Shown piece by piece: positions 9,769 through 25,000 of a stretch of 64,000 bases of DNA. Source of the DNA: Euborellia annulipes. Taxonomy: Eukaryota > Arthropoda > Insecta > Dermaptera > Anisolabididae. How positions within the stretch are numbered: the stretch's first letter is position 1; every line of letters begins with the position of its first letter. The position numbers and the translations under genes were made by a program. The stretch lies in the NCBI GenBank assembly GCA_023213315.1, contig JAKCPI010012513.1:1-64000 (forward strand), written 5' to 3'. Below the pieces are notes generated by a model that was given only the letters and a program-made list of their open reading frames with translations, did not search any database and was not told where the DNA came from.

Positions 9769-12700
9769 GTAAATTACTATTTAATATTAGTCAATTACCA
9801 TCGCAAATGTGTTGTCAACGTCAAAGGTGAGTTGAATTTTTTATTGAATGCGAAAAAAAATTTATTTCACATAATTTTGGATATGTCAAGATTTTTTGGT
9901 CATTTTTACTTTCTTATATGTAATATATAGAGAGAAAGTATATGCGGTCATGTCAAAAATGTCAAGATTTTGATGGATATACACGTTTTGAGGTCCCCTG
10001 AAAAGTGAGTCCCGCATATTGGCCTGTGTGTGTGTAACGATTTTAAGCATGAAGGAATTGAGATACCAGATTGAAATTTTATATTTAAGTTAGGTACCCC
10101 CCTGAGACGTGAAAATATGCTTTTGAACAAAATCGGCCAAAAAGTACTAGTACTCTACTGAAGTACTTTTTCAGTTTTTTTCGATTTTCTCAAAATTGGC
10201 TTTGACGATTTTGATTAAAATTTATAAATCAACTATATTTTAGAAGCTCTTTAAGAAGTGTATCAGTAAAATTTTTCGTGAAACTTGTTTTAAGTATACT
10301 TTACTGATGTTGTATTTCAGTTTTTTCAAATTCACTTTTCGGCTCTTCCTTCCATAGAGCCAATATTAAATCTCTATGGGGATTTGCATGTTAATTTCGA
10401 TTCAAAAGGGGGTCCCCTTTGAAACTTTTTACAAATTTAAAAAAATTTTCCACTTCTTATAAAATTTTGTAATTATTTAGGATTCTCTATTGAATACCAA
10501 ATGGTTTAAATAGAAATGCCATTTGGACATGAAATGCCTCTCTGTATATTTTGTAAAATGACCATCGTTAATAGAATAAGGGAGGTTTGTTCAGAATGTC
10601 TGACCTATGTTCCTTGGATAAATAAATCTCACACAATAAATTTGCGCTGAGTAATAGAGAAGTTTTTGAATATTAATACCTCCAATAAATAGATGACTAG
10701 AAAATTAAAATGCCACTATGGATAAATTATTCCTGCCAATTTCCAAAACTTAGGATTTGAAGAACACGAAATAAATTCAGGGGAGGGGCATCAAATTTGC
10801 GACGGTTCTCTATTATGATAATTCATTGTATAATCAGACGAAAAATCAAATTAATATTTTAATAGTTTTACGATTATATCTTAAGCCATGAAAAGAAACT
10901 CACGCGAGGGTCGCAGGTTTTTCTTTCAAGGGCTTAAGATAATATCTTGGAAAAAAAACTTTTAGTAATTTTTAATAATAAAAAAAATCTATTAATGAAA
11001 GAGACCGAAATGAAAAAGCATATTTTTTTTTTCTCCAAAACTCTCAACCTTTTAGGCAGAATCGGAGTCAAAAACCTTTTTAGGGGAGGGGGTGAGTTTA
11101 AAGGGAAGGTCATTGTAGTCTGATGAATTAAAACAAAATATATATTACTTTCTCTTACCTCCATATATGTTAATATATAGAGAAAGTATTGGTTTCATGT
11201 CAAAAATTCGATGTCGAGATTTTGATGGATATACACGTTTTGAGGTCCCCTGAATCCAAAAAAGTGGTTTTCGCGATCTGTGGATGGTGTGCTCAAATTT
11301 AAGCATGAAGGAATTGAGCTAGGAGGTTGAAATTTTATATTTAAGTTAGGCACCCCCATGGGACGTGACAGGAAGCTTTTGAACAAAATCGACCAAAGAG
11401 TACTAGTACTTTACTGATGCACTTTTTCAGTTTTTTTTCGATTTTCTCAAAATTCGCTCCAACGATTTTTTTTTAATTCAAAAATCAATTATTTTTTAGA
11501 TTCTCTTTAAAATGTATAATCTCATTTTGAAATCTTCTGAAGACCACTTTACTCTTGTACTTCACAGAGGAGATAGAAATGCTTGCCATGATAACAAAAT
11601 ATAAATATTTTGCCATACTTATAAATTTTATATCTTGAAAATCGAATGAACCGTACTGTCGGAAACTAAATACATGTCGACACAAAAAATCTGGTGTGAC
11701 GAGCACAGAAAATAACTTTCGATTACTGAAGGTAAGAGAAAGTTTTGTGCTGTGCGACAATCACACCAGATTTTTTTTATTTAATATTTATCTCCTCAAA
11801 CCTACCGATTTCAAATTTTTCCTAACTTAGGTTCCGCAAAAGGAGAAATGTTCCGCGGGGCGGGAAAATTTTCGTGTCTCTAAAAAAAAGGTAAAATGAT
11901 TTTCATGGCCAGGAAAAAATTTTTCCGCAAGGTGGAAAAAAAACTTTGGTTCCGCAAAAACAAAATTTTTCGCAGGGTGGGGCGAAAAAAACGCCCTCGG
12001 GTTGGTGTAGTGGCTAGCGTGCTGGCCTTGTATACCAAGGGTCGCGGGTTCGGATCCCAGGCAATCCGAGGATTTTATTTAAGCAATCTGGATACAAAAT
12101 GGCTTAAATAAGAATGCCTGGACCCCCAAAAAATATATATTAATAAATTACGAGATTCGTTTAAGTCTTAAATGGCTTAAGTTGCCGCAAAGTCTGTGAG
12201 TATGAGTGTGTGAATGGGAAAAAAGTGTGTTAAAAAAAAAAAAAACTACAAAATTAAACAATTAAAGTAAATATCTTTTGGCCAAAATTGAGTACCTATT
12301 AGTAAGTAAATTTTAAGAATCCCCCCCTCCCCAAGAAAAAGTTGAAATGACGCCACTGCACTCCCCTTGTCTATTTACACCAATTTCAAAGGATAGTGGA
12401 AGTATATATAACTTTGCCAAGGACCCCTATCTTCTTAATCAAATAGCGACACCAGTATAATAATTCCAAAATAAATTTGTTTGTTACAAAACTTTTATCA
12501 TTGAAGAAGCTCGTAATTCGCCCTCATGTTTATAGTTATTAATCATTGTTAATTAAATGTTGAATTTATATACTATTTATTTATTTAAAAGTAACGCATC
12601 AAAAAATAGCACCCAAGCGTGTCATTATTCCAATGTTCTAGTTCTATTATAATATTCAAAGAATGACGCATCATGTCATGTCAGTCCGTCAGTCAACTCA

Positions 12701-12996
12701 AGAGCAACAGTATGAATTTTAATAAAATTCGTTATACAGCTTTTTAATGTATATTTGAACATATGCACAGACGCCGTCACAACGGCCTTGCCTGAGTGTG
12801 GAGCTTTGAGCTTAGTCAACCAAACCAATTTTTAAAATAAATAATTTTTTTACTTTCTCTTACCTCTATATATATGTTAATATATATATAGAGAGAAAGT
12901 AATGGATTAATGTCAAAAATTCGATGTCGAGATTTTGATGGATCTTCACGTTTTGAGGTCCCCTGAATCTAAAAAAGTGGTTTTCGCGACATATTC

Positions 12997-13034
<38 letters not shown>

Positions 13035-16000
13035 CAATTTTAAGCATGAAGGAATTGAGCTATGAGGCTGAAATTTTATATTTAAGTTAAACACCCCCCG
13101 GGACCAGAAAAATAAGCTTTTAATCAAAATCGGCCAAAGATTACTATTACTTTACTGATGTACTTTTTCAGTTTTTTTCGATTTTCTCAAAATTCGCTCT
13201 AACGATTTTGATTAAAATTCAAAAATCAATTATTTTTTAGATGCTCTTTCAAATGTATATTCTCGTTTTGCTCTCAAAATTGTTTGAAGCACACTTTACT
13301 CTTGTGCTTGGTAAAGCATTTTGGTCAAACCTCCTATCTCCGGCATTTGTGGAGCGATTGTACAATGAGAACCTACAAAAATAAATGTTGACTGCTTGAA
13401 ATAAATTTTGGTTATTTTCAAAATTTTAATTTCATATTTGGTTATTTTATACACAAGAGAGAATCCTATTTCATAAGAATTGGAAATTTTCTTTTAAATG
13501 TGTAAAAAGTTCCAAAGGGGATCGGATCCCCTTTTGAATCGAATATGACATGCAAATCCCCATAGAGATTTAACATTGGCTCTATGGAAGGAAGAGCCGA
13601 AAAGTGAATTTGAAAAAACTGAAATACAACATCAATAAAGTGTAATTAAGACAATTTTCTCGAAAAATTTTACTGATACACTTTTTAAAGAGCATCTAAA
13701 ATATAGTTGTTTTAAGAATTTTAATCAAAATCGTTAAGGCCAATTTTGAGAAAATTGAAAAAAACTGAAAAAGTACTTCAGTAGAGTACTAGTACTTTTA
13801 GACCGATTTTGTTCAAAAGCTTATTTTCACGTCTCAGAGGGTGCCTAAATTAAATATAAAATTTCAATTTCGTAGTTCATTTCCTTTATGTTTAAAAATG
13901 TTCACATACACAGACCAATTTGCTGGACCCACTTTTTTGTACACAGGGGATCAAAACATCATTTTCATCAAAATGTAGACATCGAATTTTCGACATGATC
14001 GCAATACTTTCTCTCTATATATTACACATATAGGTAAGAGAAAGTAAAAAGAAGACCCGAGATAAAAGCGTCCTCGACGCCAATGGAAAAGTTCATGTCT
14101 ATGAACGATAGTCCTGTCCCATATCACAGAACCAAATTACGGACCACACAAACCAAAATTTTGAATTGAGAAATATAAATGTAGTTATCTTTTTTTCTAC
14201 ATGCTAAAATTCCAAATACTATCTAAACCGTTCTCTATTAAAAAAAAACCAATATTTTTTTTTTTTCTTTTTCAAAATCTCAAAAATATAATACAATAGT
14301 TTCGGATCTATTGGGAATGAGCTTTTTTATTAAAATCATCCATGGAATAAGGCCTTCAAATATATTAGCATTCAATTATGAAACATAGAAATTTGACTTA
14401 GTAGAGGGGTGGTTAAATGGGCAGGTGCTCCAAATGGAACGCTGTCTTTATTTGCATATTAACTGGAACTGGTATCGTACGTTTGCGACCGACAAATGAC
14501 GACTTCCCGATTTATTTTAATTTTAAAGCTAGGCACAACAACCAGGGCTGTATTTCTAAATAGGCTGAAAAGGCTGGAGCCTATAGCGGCAAAAAATAGA
14601 GGGGCGACGGATTGACAATTTACATTGTTAAACCGAAGTTGGCAATTCCAGATATATAAAATAAAAAAGAGGGGATAAAAAAAAGCAAAAATGATTTTGG
14701 AAAAAATTCCGAAAGGCGGCAAAAATCATGCTTCTCTAAAAAAAGGTAAAATAATTTATAATTTTCACGCGAGGAAAAAATTATTATCCGCAAGGCGGCA
14801 AAAATTTTGCTTCCCTAAAAACAAAGGTAAAATAATTTTCATGATTTTCGCGGAAGAAAAAAAATTTCGTTCTCGAGGGGGCAAAAGGGCTTTAACCTAT
14901 AGGCGACATACTCTTAAATCCGGCCCTGACAACAACGCTCATTAAACAACAAATTGGTAAATTATTAAAGCAAAAATTTCTTTTTAAATCATAATTAAAC
15001 TTTTTTTTCAGAGAAATTTTTTCATTTCCAGTCTCTCTAGAGTTTTTAAGGAATGATTTTAATATTTTATCAGACTATACATAGCCGACAAAATTGGCTT
15101 TATAAATAAAAAACAAAAAATCCCCTCAGGGACAATTGATCTAATTGAAATAGAGAGAGAGAGAGAATGAATAAAAGAGATCAACTTCTCTCCTCTAATT
15201 CAATCAAAATTGACGGTTTGATGTTCTGTTTATTTGTATAATCATCAATGAATGTGTTTTGGCTCTACTATTTTGCAAGGATTGCAAATTGAGGTCATTT
15301 TGGGCTAATGAGGAGGCGGGAAAGGGGGTTTAGTCAATTCGAAATAGCATCCGAATGACCTCTCTATTTGTCCACTGTGCTGTAACGCTTGGAAGTTGGT
15401 GGGGGGAGAGAGAAAAAAAAGTCCTTTTCAAGCATTGATAAGTCATTTCCTCTCTATTCAGATTACATTCTACTCTATTATGGTATCTTTCGTCCGTGTT
15501 TTATACTACATAATGAATTTACTTCCCCTAAATACTTTCTTTATCTTCTCATTTCTTTCGATAAAGAGAGATTAAATTTCTAAATTTTCATTCACTCATA
15601 TAAGCTTATTATAATTATTAAGCCAAATGCTAATTCCAAGTAAATCTGGTGTGACTGGTCGCACAGCACACAATTTTCTCTTTCCTTCAGTAAGAGAAAG
15701 TAGTGTTCTGTGCTTGTAACATCAGATTTTTTGTTTAGTTTCCGCCAATATATTAAAATTCAAGATGAAAAATTTATAAACATGGGAAAATATTTATATT
15801 TCCTATGTAACGAGAAAACTGGCTTCTCCAGGAAACATCAATTAACAAAAACAACAATTGAGTAATAAAAAAATTGTATTTAATTCAATATTTTATAAAC
15901 ATTTATTTAATTCACGGTCGTTGGCTTCGCTTCAACGCCGGTATTGGGGTGTACAGAGTATCTGCTATTTCGCATCTTTGAGATTACCAAAAGCATTGAT

Positions 16001-19000
16001 ATTTATTAAAAACATTATTGAAAAATATTGCCAGATTTGATTTAAATAAAACAATTAGAGTTTATAGTTTGTTATATGCGAGTTTAGTTTAATAAAAATA
16101 AAGGAAAGGGGAAAACATTGATGGACTCATCTGATGTTGAGGCAGCATCCTCTCGGTCCAGACTGGAACACTGCTGGGCTCGGAAGGTCTCGTTCGAGGG
16201 CCCGCGGCCATGGTTAGCCCGTTTCGAAGAAGACGCCGTATTTGATAATTGGAGCATCTCCAACTGGATAATGGTCCAGGGAGATTATTGGTGAAGTGCA
16301 ACACTACTATGTGTTTGCTGAGGGGGAGGCTGAACCTCATAATAAAACTTTGGGATGTACCAAGAGCGGAGGTACATGCGATGTGCATGATATGGCGTCC
16401 GGGCGATGAGTGAATTAAGAGAGCGCCCCGGGGGTTTGCATAGGCTTGTAGGGGGCCTCTTTGTTTTCCACACGGATTCGCATATATAAAAAAATTAATT
16501 AATTTAAATAATAAATTTGAATTTATTATTTTTAAATAAATCTGTTTGTTGAAATATTAAATTAAATAGAAATAATTGGGAATTTTATAAAATTAAAGAG
16601 ATAGTTCATTAATAAAGGATTTAAATATTTGTAAATATAATTAAATTAATTTGGGGGTCCAGGGACTGACATCATTCTAATTACTCCATGCTTTGGTGAA
16701 AACTTAATCTTCTAATTTATAATTGGAAAGCCGGGAAATGGTTATACCATTACAGTACAATAGTAAAGTGGTCGTTAAAAGATTTCAATGGCAAAATGAG
16801 AATATACATTTTGAAGAGCATGTACAAAATAATTGATTTTTGAATTTTAATCAAAATTTTTAAAGCGAATTTTGAGAAAATAAAAAAAACTGAAAAAACT
16901 ACATCAGTAAAGTACTAGTACTTTTTCGCCAATTTTGATCAAAAGTTTATTCTCATCTCCTAGGTGGGTGTCTAACCTAAATTAAAAAATTTCAACCTCC
17001 TAGCTCAATTCCATCATGCTTTAAATTGAACACACAGACAGACCATGTCACTAAAACCACCATTTTGGATAACATATATAAAGGTAAGAGGAAGTAAAAA
17101 TCTGCGGAAAGTAGCATGGAAAATCCAACTATATATGACACATTTTGCGAGGCCCACATTTTGGCGCTCAGGAGGTCTCGAAACGTATATTTAAATCAAA
17201 ATCTCGAATTTTTGAGAATGCTCTGTTTGAAAAAGTTAAATAATTTTGTCAGGTCTAATTTTTTCCATTTCAAATTTTTTTTATTTTTATTTAATTCGTT
17301 TTTAAGGTCTTTTTTTTGGAATCAGATTTATTTATTTTAATATCCAATTCAATTGAAATAAATTTTGTCTCCTGGGAAGGGATGCATGTGAACCAGAAGC
17401 CAATGCTCTCTTTACCGCTGAACCGGTCATTTCATATGTCAGACTTCCTCTGCATGAGATTCAATAAAGAGAAGAAAATTCGTTTTACCCTGGCGCTACG
17501 GGTAAGGGTATTCTTTTGCTTGCTAATTTAGAGACATTATTTTTCGTAAATAATATTGAAATAATTGTTATAATTTTATTTACAATTGAGTGGAGAAGAC
17601 TTAATGATGCGTTGTGCTTGTGAAAATGTTCTTGTTGGATATCTCCGTTTTGTTTTCTTTTAAATTGACAACATTCTTCATTAATCATTTTATTAAATCT
17701 TTGCTGAATATGCATTGACTGAATTTGCTTTCGAGTGTTTGAAAGTTTCTTCTTTGGCCATATTCAAGTAAATAAATTATTTCTGTAATTTTTTTTTTTT
17801 TTTCATTGTTTTTTCTTGTATCCTTTGAAATTTTTTATCTGCACATTTTTTATCTGCATTTCCTTTATATAATTTTTTATGCTGATTCCGAAACAGTGGC
17901 GAAAGAAAAAAGACATTTATTCAAATAAAAGTCGATGAGAAGGAATAAGAGTTGGCAGCGAAGATCGAGTTTATTTAAAATACCAGAAATGAGACATCTC
18001 TGTCTAGCTAATTTTCGGTTATTAGAAAAATATAAATCTTTTGTAGGAAAATGAGTAATTCGGATTAAACTGCACACGGAAAGGGAAAATTTCAAATCCA
18101 TCCAAACGTGGCATAAAAGTGGGGGTAACCTCAGGGCCGGAACCAAGAGATTTTTTAGGGGGGCAAAATTTAATTTTCCGCCCCCTCAAAATTTTCTATA
18201 CAAAACTCATATCATTTTACCTTTTTATAAGTAAATCTTTCTTTAATTGCCACCCGGGGCACACGCACCCACTGCCGGCCCCCCCCCTAGTTCCGGCCCT
18301 GGGTAACCTCGGCGCAGAGAATCAAAAGACTCAAAGCCAAATGTCGATAAAATTAAAAATTTTGACAATTTAAACTCTCTAAAATAGCTTATTTATATAT
18401 TCATACTAATATATTTATTTACGAGTCAACTCACAAGGTATTTATAATTCCTCTTATTTGTTAAAATATATTTGAAAATTTTCACAATAATGTCTAGTAT
18501 TCTGTGTGATTTAGCTCTGAAGATGGTCTTAATCAAGACCGAAGCTTTAATAAATAAAATACACAATAGCTGCTATTCTTTTTACTTACTCATCATTAAA
18601 TTTTTTCCATTTTGTGATTGATTACGCCGAATCTAAAGATAAAACCATCTCGCCAAATAATATTTATCTTAAACAAAATATTTGAATTATAGTCTATAGT
18701 GCGTTGTTTCCCAACTATTCCAAACAATCAAAGTCGGTCAATTATTTAGAGTAAACGTCTTAAAAAAACGTTCGCATTACCTTTCTAAGTTTGAAATCCT
18801 TTCTTTTTAATATTAATTTGATTTTCTATTTGATCAATAAAGTTTGCCATGCCGTATTATATTATAATATAGATTCGTAGATACGGTGATAGGATGGATT
18901 AATCTAATTTTAATGACGTATTTCTTTAACCCATCTAAAATTCGGTCCTTGGTCCCCATTACTTCGGGTGAGAATATCTCTACTTTTCTACCCCAATGCA

Positions 19001-22000
19001 GACTTTTGCGGTCGGCAATTTCCGTATCCACAGTTATCCGATTAACATTTGCCTCTTCATAGAATGATCGTGTGTTCTTTTTTTTTTTTTTCTATTTTGA
19101 GATCTCTTTTTCTGAACTTGAATTTTTAATAGATAGTTAAATTTAGCCTTGGAATATTGATTGACTGTTAAAAATAGCAAAGCTAGAAATATACAAACTA
19201 TTTGAGCTAATCAATGTTAGGTCCACACCTTCAGTTCTTTGTCTGTCTCTTCCTTCGTCTTTTCAACAGGCGTCAGACCGAGTCTCGGGTAACTCATGGT
19301 CGTCATTTACGTATTCACTAGATGTGAGCCCTTGAGTAAAATTAAAAAAATAAATGATGAAGAAATAAAAAAAACTAGTTGTTTATTGATGGCTGGATAT
19401 TATGATATGTGGATGTGATATATGGGCAGCCAAGGCGAAAAATAAAATAAAAGTCTGGGGTCGGGCACAGTGGAATAAAAGAATGGGGGAAAAACAACTA
19501 ATATTAATCTCTATATAATAAGATATTCAAATATAAAAATAAAGGATTATCCTCTCTAATTATAAAATTAGTTTAAATATACACACTAATAAAAGCAAAT
19601 TTAATTCATTTGACCTCGAAACAGTAAAGAGAATTTTTCAAGAAAATATAAATTTGTAAAAACGTTGCTACACTGCCCTAACCTGACAACTTGACATCAT
19701 TTTTGTATGTATCTTAACTATTCTAATTTTGTTAATTAACTCTTGTGTAAAATATATTATAATAAAATTGTTTGACTGATCGTAGGTTCTGATGAAGAGT
19801 GCGATCGGCACTTGAAACGTCGGCAAAAAATAGACTTTTATTTTATTTTTCGCCTTGGCTCCATTTGAAAGAGCATCTAAAAAATAATTGATTTTTGAAT
19901 TTTAATCAAAATCGTTAGAGCGAATTTTGAGAAAATCGAAAAAAACTGAAAAAGTGCATCAATAAAGTACTAGTACTTTTTGGCCGATTTTGATTAAAAG
20001 CTTATTTTGTCGGTCCCGGGGGGTGTTTAACTTAAATATAAAATTTCAGCCTCCTAGCTCAATTCCTTCATGCTTAAAATTGAACACACACACACACCCA
20101 CAGACAGACCATGTCGCGAAAACCACTTTTTTGGATTCAGGGGACCTCAAAACGTGAAGATCCATCAAAATCTCGACATCGAATTTTTGACATGAATCCA
20201 ATACTTTCTCTATATATCATACTTATATATAAAAGGCTAAGAGGGTGTCCGATGTGTGAAACAACCAATCAGGCCTCAGGGATAGCGCCATAGTAACAAA
20301 ATATAAATATTTACCCATGTTTACGATTTTTTTTATTTATTTACATTTTGAATTCTAAAATATCGGCGTAAATTTTTTGTCTGTGTACCGGGAGAGTCCC
20401 GGAAAGGAAATGATTCACAAAAAATCTTAAGTTCATGAATAATTAACCGCTAAAATAATCTCTACATATAAAAATGAAAAGGGAAAATGTATGTACCGGT
20501 ATGTATATAAGTAGGAACCGACCGAATATTCGGTTTCGGTTACGGTTTCGGCCAGTTTCGGCCAAAAATCATGGTTTCGGCCGTAGTTTCGGTTTCGGCC
20601 AAAAAGTGGCCGAACCTTTCGGCCGGCCGAAACCAGAGTCTGAAAAAATGGGATGAGACTCGCATGCAAAAAAAAAAAAAAAAGGTCAAATAATTTGCAC
20701 TTGAGGGAGAAAAAAATTTTAGTCTCCCTAAAAAAAAGGTAAAATGATTTTCACGGGAGGGAAAAAAAAATTCAAAAAAAAAAAGGAAAAATGAAAAAAA
20801 AATTTTATAGGAAATACAAGTTTCGGTTTCGGTTACGGTTTCGGCCGAAACTAAGGTTGAGGCCGAATATTCGGTTTCGGTTGAAAATCTTGTTTCGGTC
20901 GGACCCTATATATAAGTAGGCGAGCAAGGGGGTCCAGGGGGCGCAGCCCCTGGCTAGACGGAAAGACCCGCCGAAGGCGGGGCTTTGCGTCTAGTATTTT
21001 ACATATATACATAGGTAAGAGAAAGTAAAAAAGATATAAAATTTATAAACATGGGAAAATATTTATATTTTGTTACCATGGCTCCTATCTTTTCTATGAA
21101 GTACAGGAGTAAAGTGGTCTTCAGAAGATTTCAATGACAAAATGAGAATATAGACTATATTTTAAAGAGCATCTAAAATATAATTGATTTTTGAATTTTA
21201 ATCAAAATCGTTGGAGCGAATTTTGAAGAAAATCGAAAAAAAGTGAAAAAGTGAATCAGTAAAGTACTAGTACTTTTTGGCCGATTTTGGTCAAAAGCTT
21301 ATGTTCACGCCCTAGGTGTATGTCTAACTTAAATATAAAATTTCAATCTCCTAGCTCAATTCCTTCATGTTTTAAATTGAACACAGACATGCAGACAGAC
21401 AGACCATGTTGCCGAAACCACTTTTTTGGTTACAGGGGACCTCAAAACGTGTATATCCATCAAAATCTCGACATCGAATTTTTGACATGAATCCAATACT
21501 TTCTCTCTCTATATATTAACCTATATAGAGGTAAGAGAAAGTAAAAAGATGGGAATTTTTCAATCAACGCTCATTACAAAGTCAATATATCGTTTAAGAT
21601 AGCAAATTGGCGAGATGCGTTTGTGCTCAAGATTGGGCAAAATTGCACCCCCTGGAGTCCACCCGCCGCGAAAGCGTGTTGGAAATATTTTTCTGAAATG
21701 ATTCTTAATTCGGACTTGGACACGAAATATTGGTTAATTATATGGTATACTATATTTAATATTAACAAAGAATTTTTTTAAATTTCTTTAAATATTAAAT
21801 ATTTAAATGTAACGATTTATTCTTAAGTGAAAATAATTACCTGACAAAATCAGAATAAGAAAGAACTGCAATTGCAATAGAATGGAGAAAAAAATTTGAA
21901 GAGAATAAATAAAAATTCTAAATTTTATGAAATTTACGCAAGAGTTAAAAAAAAAAATTGGTTGTATCCCTATTTATTCCTGGGTTCTCAGTGGCATATT

Positions 22001-25000
22001 CAAGGAGGAGAGAGGGGGCAGGAGAGATCAAAAAGCCTTCTCAAATAAAACAAAAAAGCAATGTAAAAATTACTTATTGTACCTCACTTTTAATACCCTT
22101 CCAAAACGAAATCCTGGAGGTGACCCTAATGCCGATACTCAAATACGATCAAAAAGAAATGAAAATATTCCAAGTAAATTATTTGTTAATCCTATTTCAC
22201 TCTCTTAAAAATTAGCTATTTATTAAATAAATTCCTAGCCGAAGTTTTTGTAAGATTTTTTTAAAATATTCTAATTTCAATTACCTATATATAAAACAAA
22301 TATAAGATGCTCTTTTAAGAGGCCAAAGTTATTTAAGTGTTTTTTTTTTTTTTTTATATTAATTTATACCCGTAGGTTTCTTTTAAAATTTGTTTAATTA
22401 TGAAAAGAAATCTTAAATGAATAAATGAAAATATAAATTGAAATTGTACTTACAGGGATGTGTAAGAGCTGCCAAGTGTGGAGACGAAGTCTAACCGAAG
22501 TCGGCACTCGGCTTACTAATGATTGAGCCAAAGCATAGAGCGACAGTCGCAAAACGTTCCTGGACCTGCAATAAGAGAGAATATACAGTATTAGATGCCT
22601 TTTTATCACATTCAATTTATTCATATTCTTTACATTATATTAGGCTAATGATAATACTAAAGAAAATTATACTAAAAGAAACAGATTTTATTAAAAAATT
22701 TAAATATTCTAAATTTGATACGAAAAAAAATTATTTCAACCAATCATTTGAGATAAATAGTGATGGGATCTAAATGGCCTTAGAAAAGATCTTAAACACA
22801 TTTAAAAGAAAAAAAAAATTCAAAAGAGAATTTAATTTTCCATTTCATTTTTATAACAATTGGGAAAAACAGCTCAATAAATCACTGTGTGTCCGTGTTT
22901 CATCTTTCAATATTTCGTGACAGACAAATGAAGGTTAGAGAAAGAAGAAGCAAATTTTAATTCAAAAGATTTGCAGTTGTTGTATTCTGAGCTTATCACA
23001 TCAGATTATTTGTGTCGACATCTATATCAGTGGTTTCCAAACTTTATGTTACCACGCCTCCCTTAAAAATATTTAATCGTATGACGCCCCCCCCCCACCC
23101 ATTTTATAAAATAATACAAAAACAAACATTTTTAATGCTAAAATATATAAATTTATATAAAAATATTTTTTTTATTTATTCTTATTTATATTAAAACTAG
23201 CAATCATTTGGAAAATTGGTCCTGGCGGCGGTGGCGTAACGTACGCCCCCGCAAACCCCGCAATGCGGGGGGGGGCCCGGACCTTGGGGTGCCCACGGGC
23301 CGGGCAGGGCTAAAAAACTGTATCTTCTCAGGGCTCCGGTAAAAACGGAAAAATTTAGATAAAAAAAAGTGAAAATTTGTCTTTGAAAGGGCCTGGGGCC
23401 CTCTGGGTTCGGGGATAAACTGGATTTAAAAAAAAAATTTTTGTAAGGTCTAATAATGGGGCCCGAAATAAAGGTTTGCGGGGGGGGGGGGGGGGGCAGC
23501 TAAAAAACGTTACGCTACTGCCTGGCGGTATAAGGGTATTTCATGGCTGGTGGAATTTGTATCAGGAATGAAAATTAGAAAAAAACGCAACCGGAATTTT
23601 TTCTTTAAAAATATATTTTAACTTCTTACGTTTCGGCCTTGGTCAAAGCCATCCTCGAATGACCACTAACAGCTCCGAGGATGGCTTTGACCAAAGCAGA
23701 AACGTCAGCTGTTAAAATATATTTTTAAAGAAAAAATTCTGGCTTCGTTTTTTTTTTTATAACTTTCATTCTGAAAAAAAATATTTTTCTCAAATCTTTT
23801 TCTCACGCCCTAGGGGGGGTGCCTAACTTAAATATAAAATTTCAACCTCCTAGCTCAATTTCTTCATGCTTTAAATTGAACCCAAACAGACACATAGACA
23901 GACCATGTCGCGAAAACCACTTTTTTGGATTCAGGGGACCTCAAAACGTGTATATCCATCAAAATCTCGACATCGAATTTTTGACATAAATCCAATACTT
24001 TCTCTATATATATATGTATATTAACATATGCATATAGGTAAGAGAAAGTAAAAATTCAAATCCGAATTGAGATTAGTTCTATATATACAAAAAGATGCGG
24101 TAACTCACCCCAGTAAAATTCTAAGTGGACTAATCATATCTTACTTTTCTACCTAATGAAAAAAATCCCTACAAAATTCTGCACGGGATTCGATGGGTTC
24201 CTAAGTTACCCAGTGTTATTATTATCTGTTTATGAGAGTTTCAAAATCTTCAAAAATTAATTCCGCCCCAGCCCAGATAGCACACATTCGTCTTATGTAT
24301 GTACATCCTATGTCCCGCCGCGACCTGTCGTTCGTCTTATGCAGATACAATTTGGGTCGCAGGACCTACGATGTAGGTACATTTATGGAGCTTTTCCTAC
24401 ATTCCATGCGTACATAAGGTGTCCCGTTTAGGTCCTGTCTATGGCCCCGTGCGACCCGAACAGTACCTTTGTGCGTACTGCCAGGACGAATCTTTTTGGT
24501 CCCGTGCGCGACCCAGGAATATGATTCTACATCCAAATTTGGTCCTGCAGATTCTTATTTATTTTCATCTTATTTTTGCGTTATGTTAAAAAAATTAAGA
24601 CTCCATTTGGCATAGGACATTATCATGAAGAGGGATTAACACAGTAAAAACTTAAATTATAAATAGTTTTAATTATTTTAATTTTTTTTTTTTTATTATT
24701 GTTTTTATATGGGAAAACTTTGAAACATAAACTCCAAAGCACAAAAGAAAAAGAAAAAACACATTTTGTATAACAACTTTTTTTTTTATTTGAGGAATAA
24801 GGATTTAAAATTAATAAATAATAATATTGAGATGATGGCTGAACTATTAGCAGATGTGAGTAGAATGGCAGCCAGGAAAGAATTCAGACAAAAATTTAAT
24901 CAATTTTTATCTAATTTTATTTCGATTGCCGACATTTCGGACACAAATCGCGCCCTTCCTCAGGACAATAGACAGTTAATAAAATACAGATGGGCGTATT

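Larger units (their letters stand above)
22165..23019. repeat. left unit of a tandem segmental duplication
   Basis: The text from AATATTCCAAGTAAATTATT through ATCACATCAGATTATTTGTG matches 29106-29308 plus 30185-30690. The unit continues after the inserted 5.6 kb element at 28674-28795 (TTAGTTTTTTAGTTTTTAG). It contains an antisense exon-like block. Confidence 0.75.

Noticed and set aside
11988..12070. Possible true tRNA genes at the S1 SINE heads (also 32330, 57684) and at 47-165
   Set aside because: A and B boxes are present, but each is attached to a shared non-tRNA body and A-rich tail, and the cloverleaf is imperfect.
16089..16388. 99-codon minus-strand frame
   Set aside because: It overlaps the plus-strand remnant, whose two partial frames look more protein-like. 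I kept only the plus-strand call, with low confidence.
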